Assembly (NCBI GenBank): GCA_030595485.1
Contig: JAUVDE010000251.1
Location: forward strand, 1-5,551
DNA length: 5,551 nucleotides
DNA from: Draconibacterium sp.
Lineage (GTDB): Bacteria; Bacteroidota; Bacteroidia; Bacteroidales; Prolixibacteraceae
Direction: 5' to 3'
The position numbers were made by a program, and so were the translations under genes. The notes below the pieces were generated by a model, which worked only from the letters and a program-made list of their open reading frames with translations, had not been told where the DNA came from and searched no databases. Below, in pieces: positions 4,790 to 5,551 of this stretch. Numbering within the stretch: position 1 is the first letter of the stretch; each line of letters begins with the position of its first letter.

Positions 4790-5551
4790 CTAATCATTCC
4801 AATGTGCATCAATAACTTCCTGGATATGTGGGAAGTCAGTATCTTCTTCGTTTAGCTCTTTACGCTTGTCAATCAACTGCTTTTTCAAATCGGCAATGAT
4901 TGCTTTGTATTCCGGATTTGCATATTCGTTTTGCATTTCCTGTGGGTCTTTCTTTAAATCATACAACTCCCAGGCAGCAGGTGTATCAAAACCATAACGG
5001 CTTCCCCAACCTTCAATATTTGCTTCAACACGGGCATCTTTCCAAAATTTACCGTAGAAGAAAATAAGCTTATAATCTTTGGTGCGAATTCCGAAGTGTC
5101 CCGGATTTGCATGACGATGCGCCATGTGCATCCAATAACGATAGTAGGTAGATTGCTGCCAACCTTCGGGCTCTTTACCCGTTTCCAAAATCGTTTTAAA
5201 ACTGTTGCCTTGCATATATTCGGGAACTGTTCCTCCAGCCAACTCAATCATAGTTGGAGCATAATCGGTGTTATTAATTATCGCATCGCTACGTTGTCCG
5301 GCTTCAATCATTTTTGGGTAACGAACAAAAAATGGCATGCGCATCGACTCTTCATACATCCAACGTTTGTCAATGTAATCGTGCTCACCCAAATAAAATC
5401 CCTGGTCGCCGGTATAAATAATAATGGTATTATCCATTAAACCTTCTTCTTCCATGTAAGCAAATAAACGCTCAAGGTTATCGTCAACACCTTTTACACA
5501 ACGCAAGTAACGTTTCACGTATTCCTGGTAAGCCAAATGTTTGTATTCAGG
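4790..5551 (-). CDS. S1 family sulfatase, C-terminal half (5' end outside the window)
   Basis: The frame is open to the window edge and gives 253 codons ending at a TAG (4792-4790). The TTG at 5536-5534 is an internal leucine, not the start, because coding sequence continues upstream (PEYKHL). S1 sulfatases are usually about 450-550 residues, so roughly half is visible. The segment NTIIIYTGDQGFYLGEH carries the second metal-binding cluster, with Asp-Gln at visible residues 49-50. A conserved Lys follows in IDKR (residue 62), and then EESMRMPFFVRYP. The C-terminal subdomain (GIRTKDYKLI ... WELYDLKKDPQEMQNEY) matches the DUF4976 type common in Bacteroidota sulfatases. The catalytic Cys/Ser-x-Pro-x-Arg motif and any signal peptide lie beyond the window, so activity and export cannot be confirmed. 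The sequence resembles N-acetylglucosamine-6-sulfatase and related glycan sulfatases, but the subfamily is unresolved. Such genes often sit in polysaccharide utilisation loci, so its partners would lie past 5551. Confidence 0.92.
   Translation of the reverse strand, partial: PEYKHLAYQEYVKRYLRCVKGVDDNLERLFAYMEEEGLMDNTIIIYTGDQGFYLGEHDYIDKRWMYEESMRMPFFVRYPKMIEAGQRSDAIINNTDYAPTMIELAGGTVPEYMQGNSFKTILETGKEPEGWQQSTYYRYWMHMAHRHANPGHFGIRTKDYKLIFFYGKFWKDARVEANIEGWGSRYGFDTPAAWELYDLKKDPQEMQNEYANPEYKAIIADLKKQLIDKRKELNEEDTDFPHIQEVIDAHWND

Noticed and set aside
5096..5440. Plus-strand 114-codon frame opposite the sulfatase.
   Set aside because: The minus-strand frame contains clear sulfatase motifs over the same bases; the plus frame has no family features.
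5534..5536. TTG as a start codon for the sulfatase.
   Set aside because: The frame stays open to the window edge and the protein would lack the catalytic half of the family, so this is an internal leucine codon.

Overview
The window looks like chromosomal DNA of a Bacteroidota bacterium. It is AT-rich, its start codons lack Shine-Dalgarno sequences, and two starts have TA[T/C]TTTCG boxes upstream that resemble the -7 element of this phylum. An exported S9 peptidase and an S1 sulfatase also fit. A polysaccharide-degrading lineage such as Marinilabiliales/Prolixibacteraceae is plausible, but that is an inference from gene content.

Layout: (1) Positions 1-89 are non-coding and hold two adjacent hairpins that look like a REP-type palindromic repeat. 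(2) 90-1631 (+) encodes a 513-residue integral membrane protein with a C-terminal YkuE/YaeI-like metallophosphoesterase domain whose metal ligands are all present. (3) 1632-1768 is a spacer with a decayed copy of the first palindrome and a tandem promoter-like octamer. (4) 1769-4189 (+) encodes an exported 806-residue S9 peptidase closely resembling the S9D glutamyl endopeptidases known from plant chloroplasts. (5) 4219-4269 is a strong hairpin placed to end both this gene and the convergent one. (6) 4277-4597 (-) encodes a 106-residue MIP18/DUF59 protein of the Fe-S assembly type; it lacks the family cysteine and ends in Cys-Ser-Cys. (7) 4598-4789 carries its probable promoter, a terminator for the next gene, and a 17-bp inverted repeat that can fold in two exclusive ways. 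(8) 4790-5551 (-) is the C-terminal half of an S1 sulfatase whose start lies beyond the window.

The four genes do not form one obvious pathway. The peptidase and probably the sulfatase act outside the cytoplasm on proteins and sulfated glycans. The phosphoesterase sits at the membrane, and the MIP18 protein is a cytosolic housekeeping factor. The MIP18 gene is an isolated single-gene unit, bracketed by two terminators with the same CCTAAGG/CCTTAGG stem core. No phage, CRISPR, tRNA, rRNA or complete insertion sequence is visible. The least explained parts are the REP-like ends around gene 1 and the two-state hairpin behind the sulfatase; nothing here amounts to a clearly new system.
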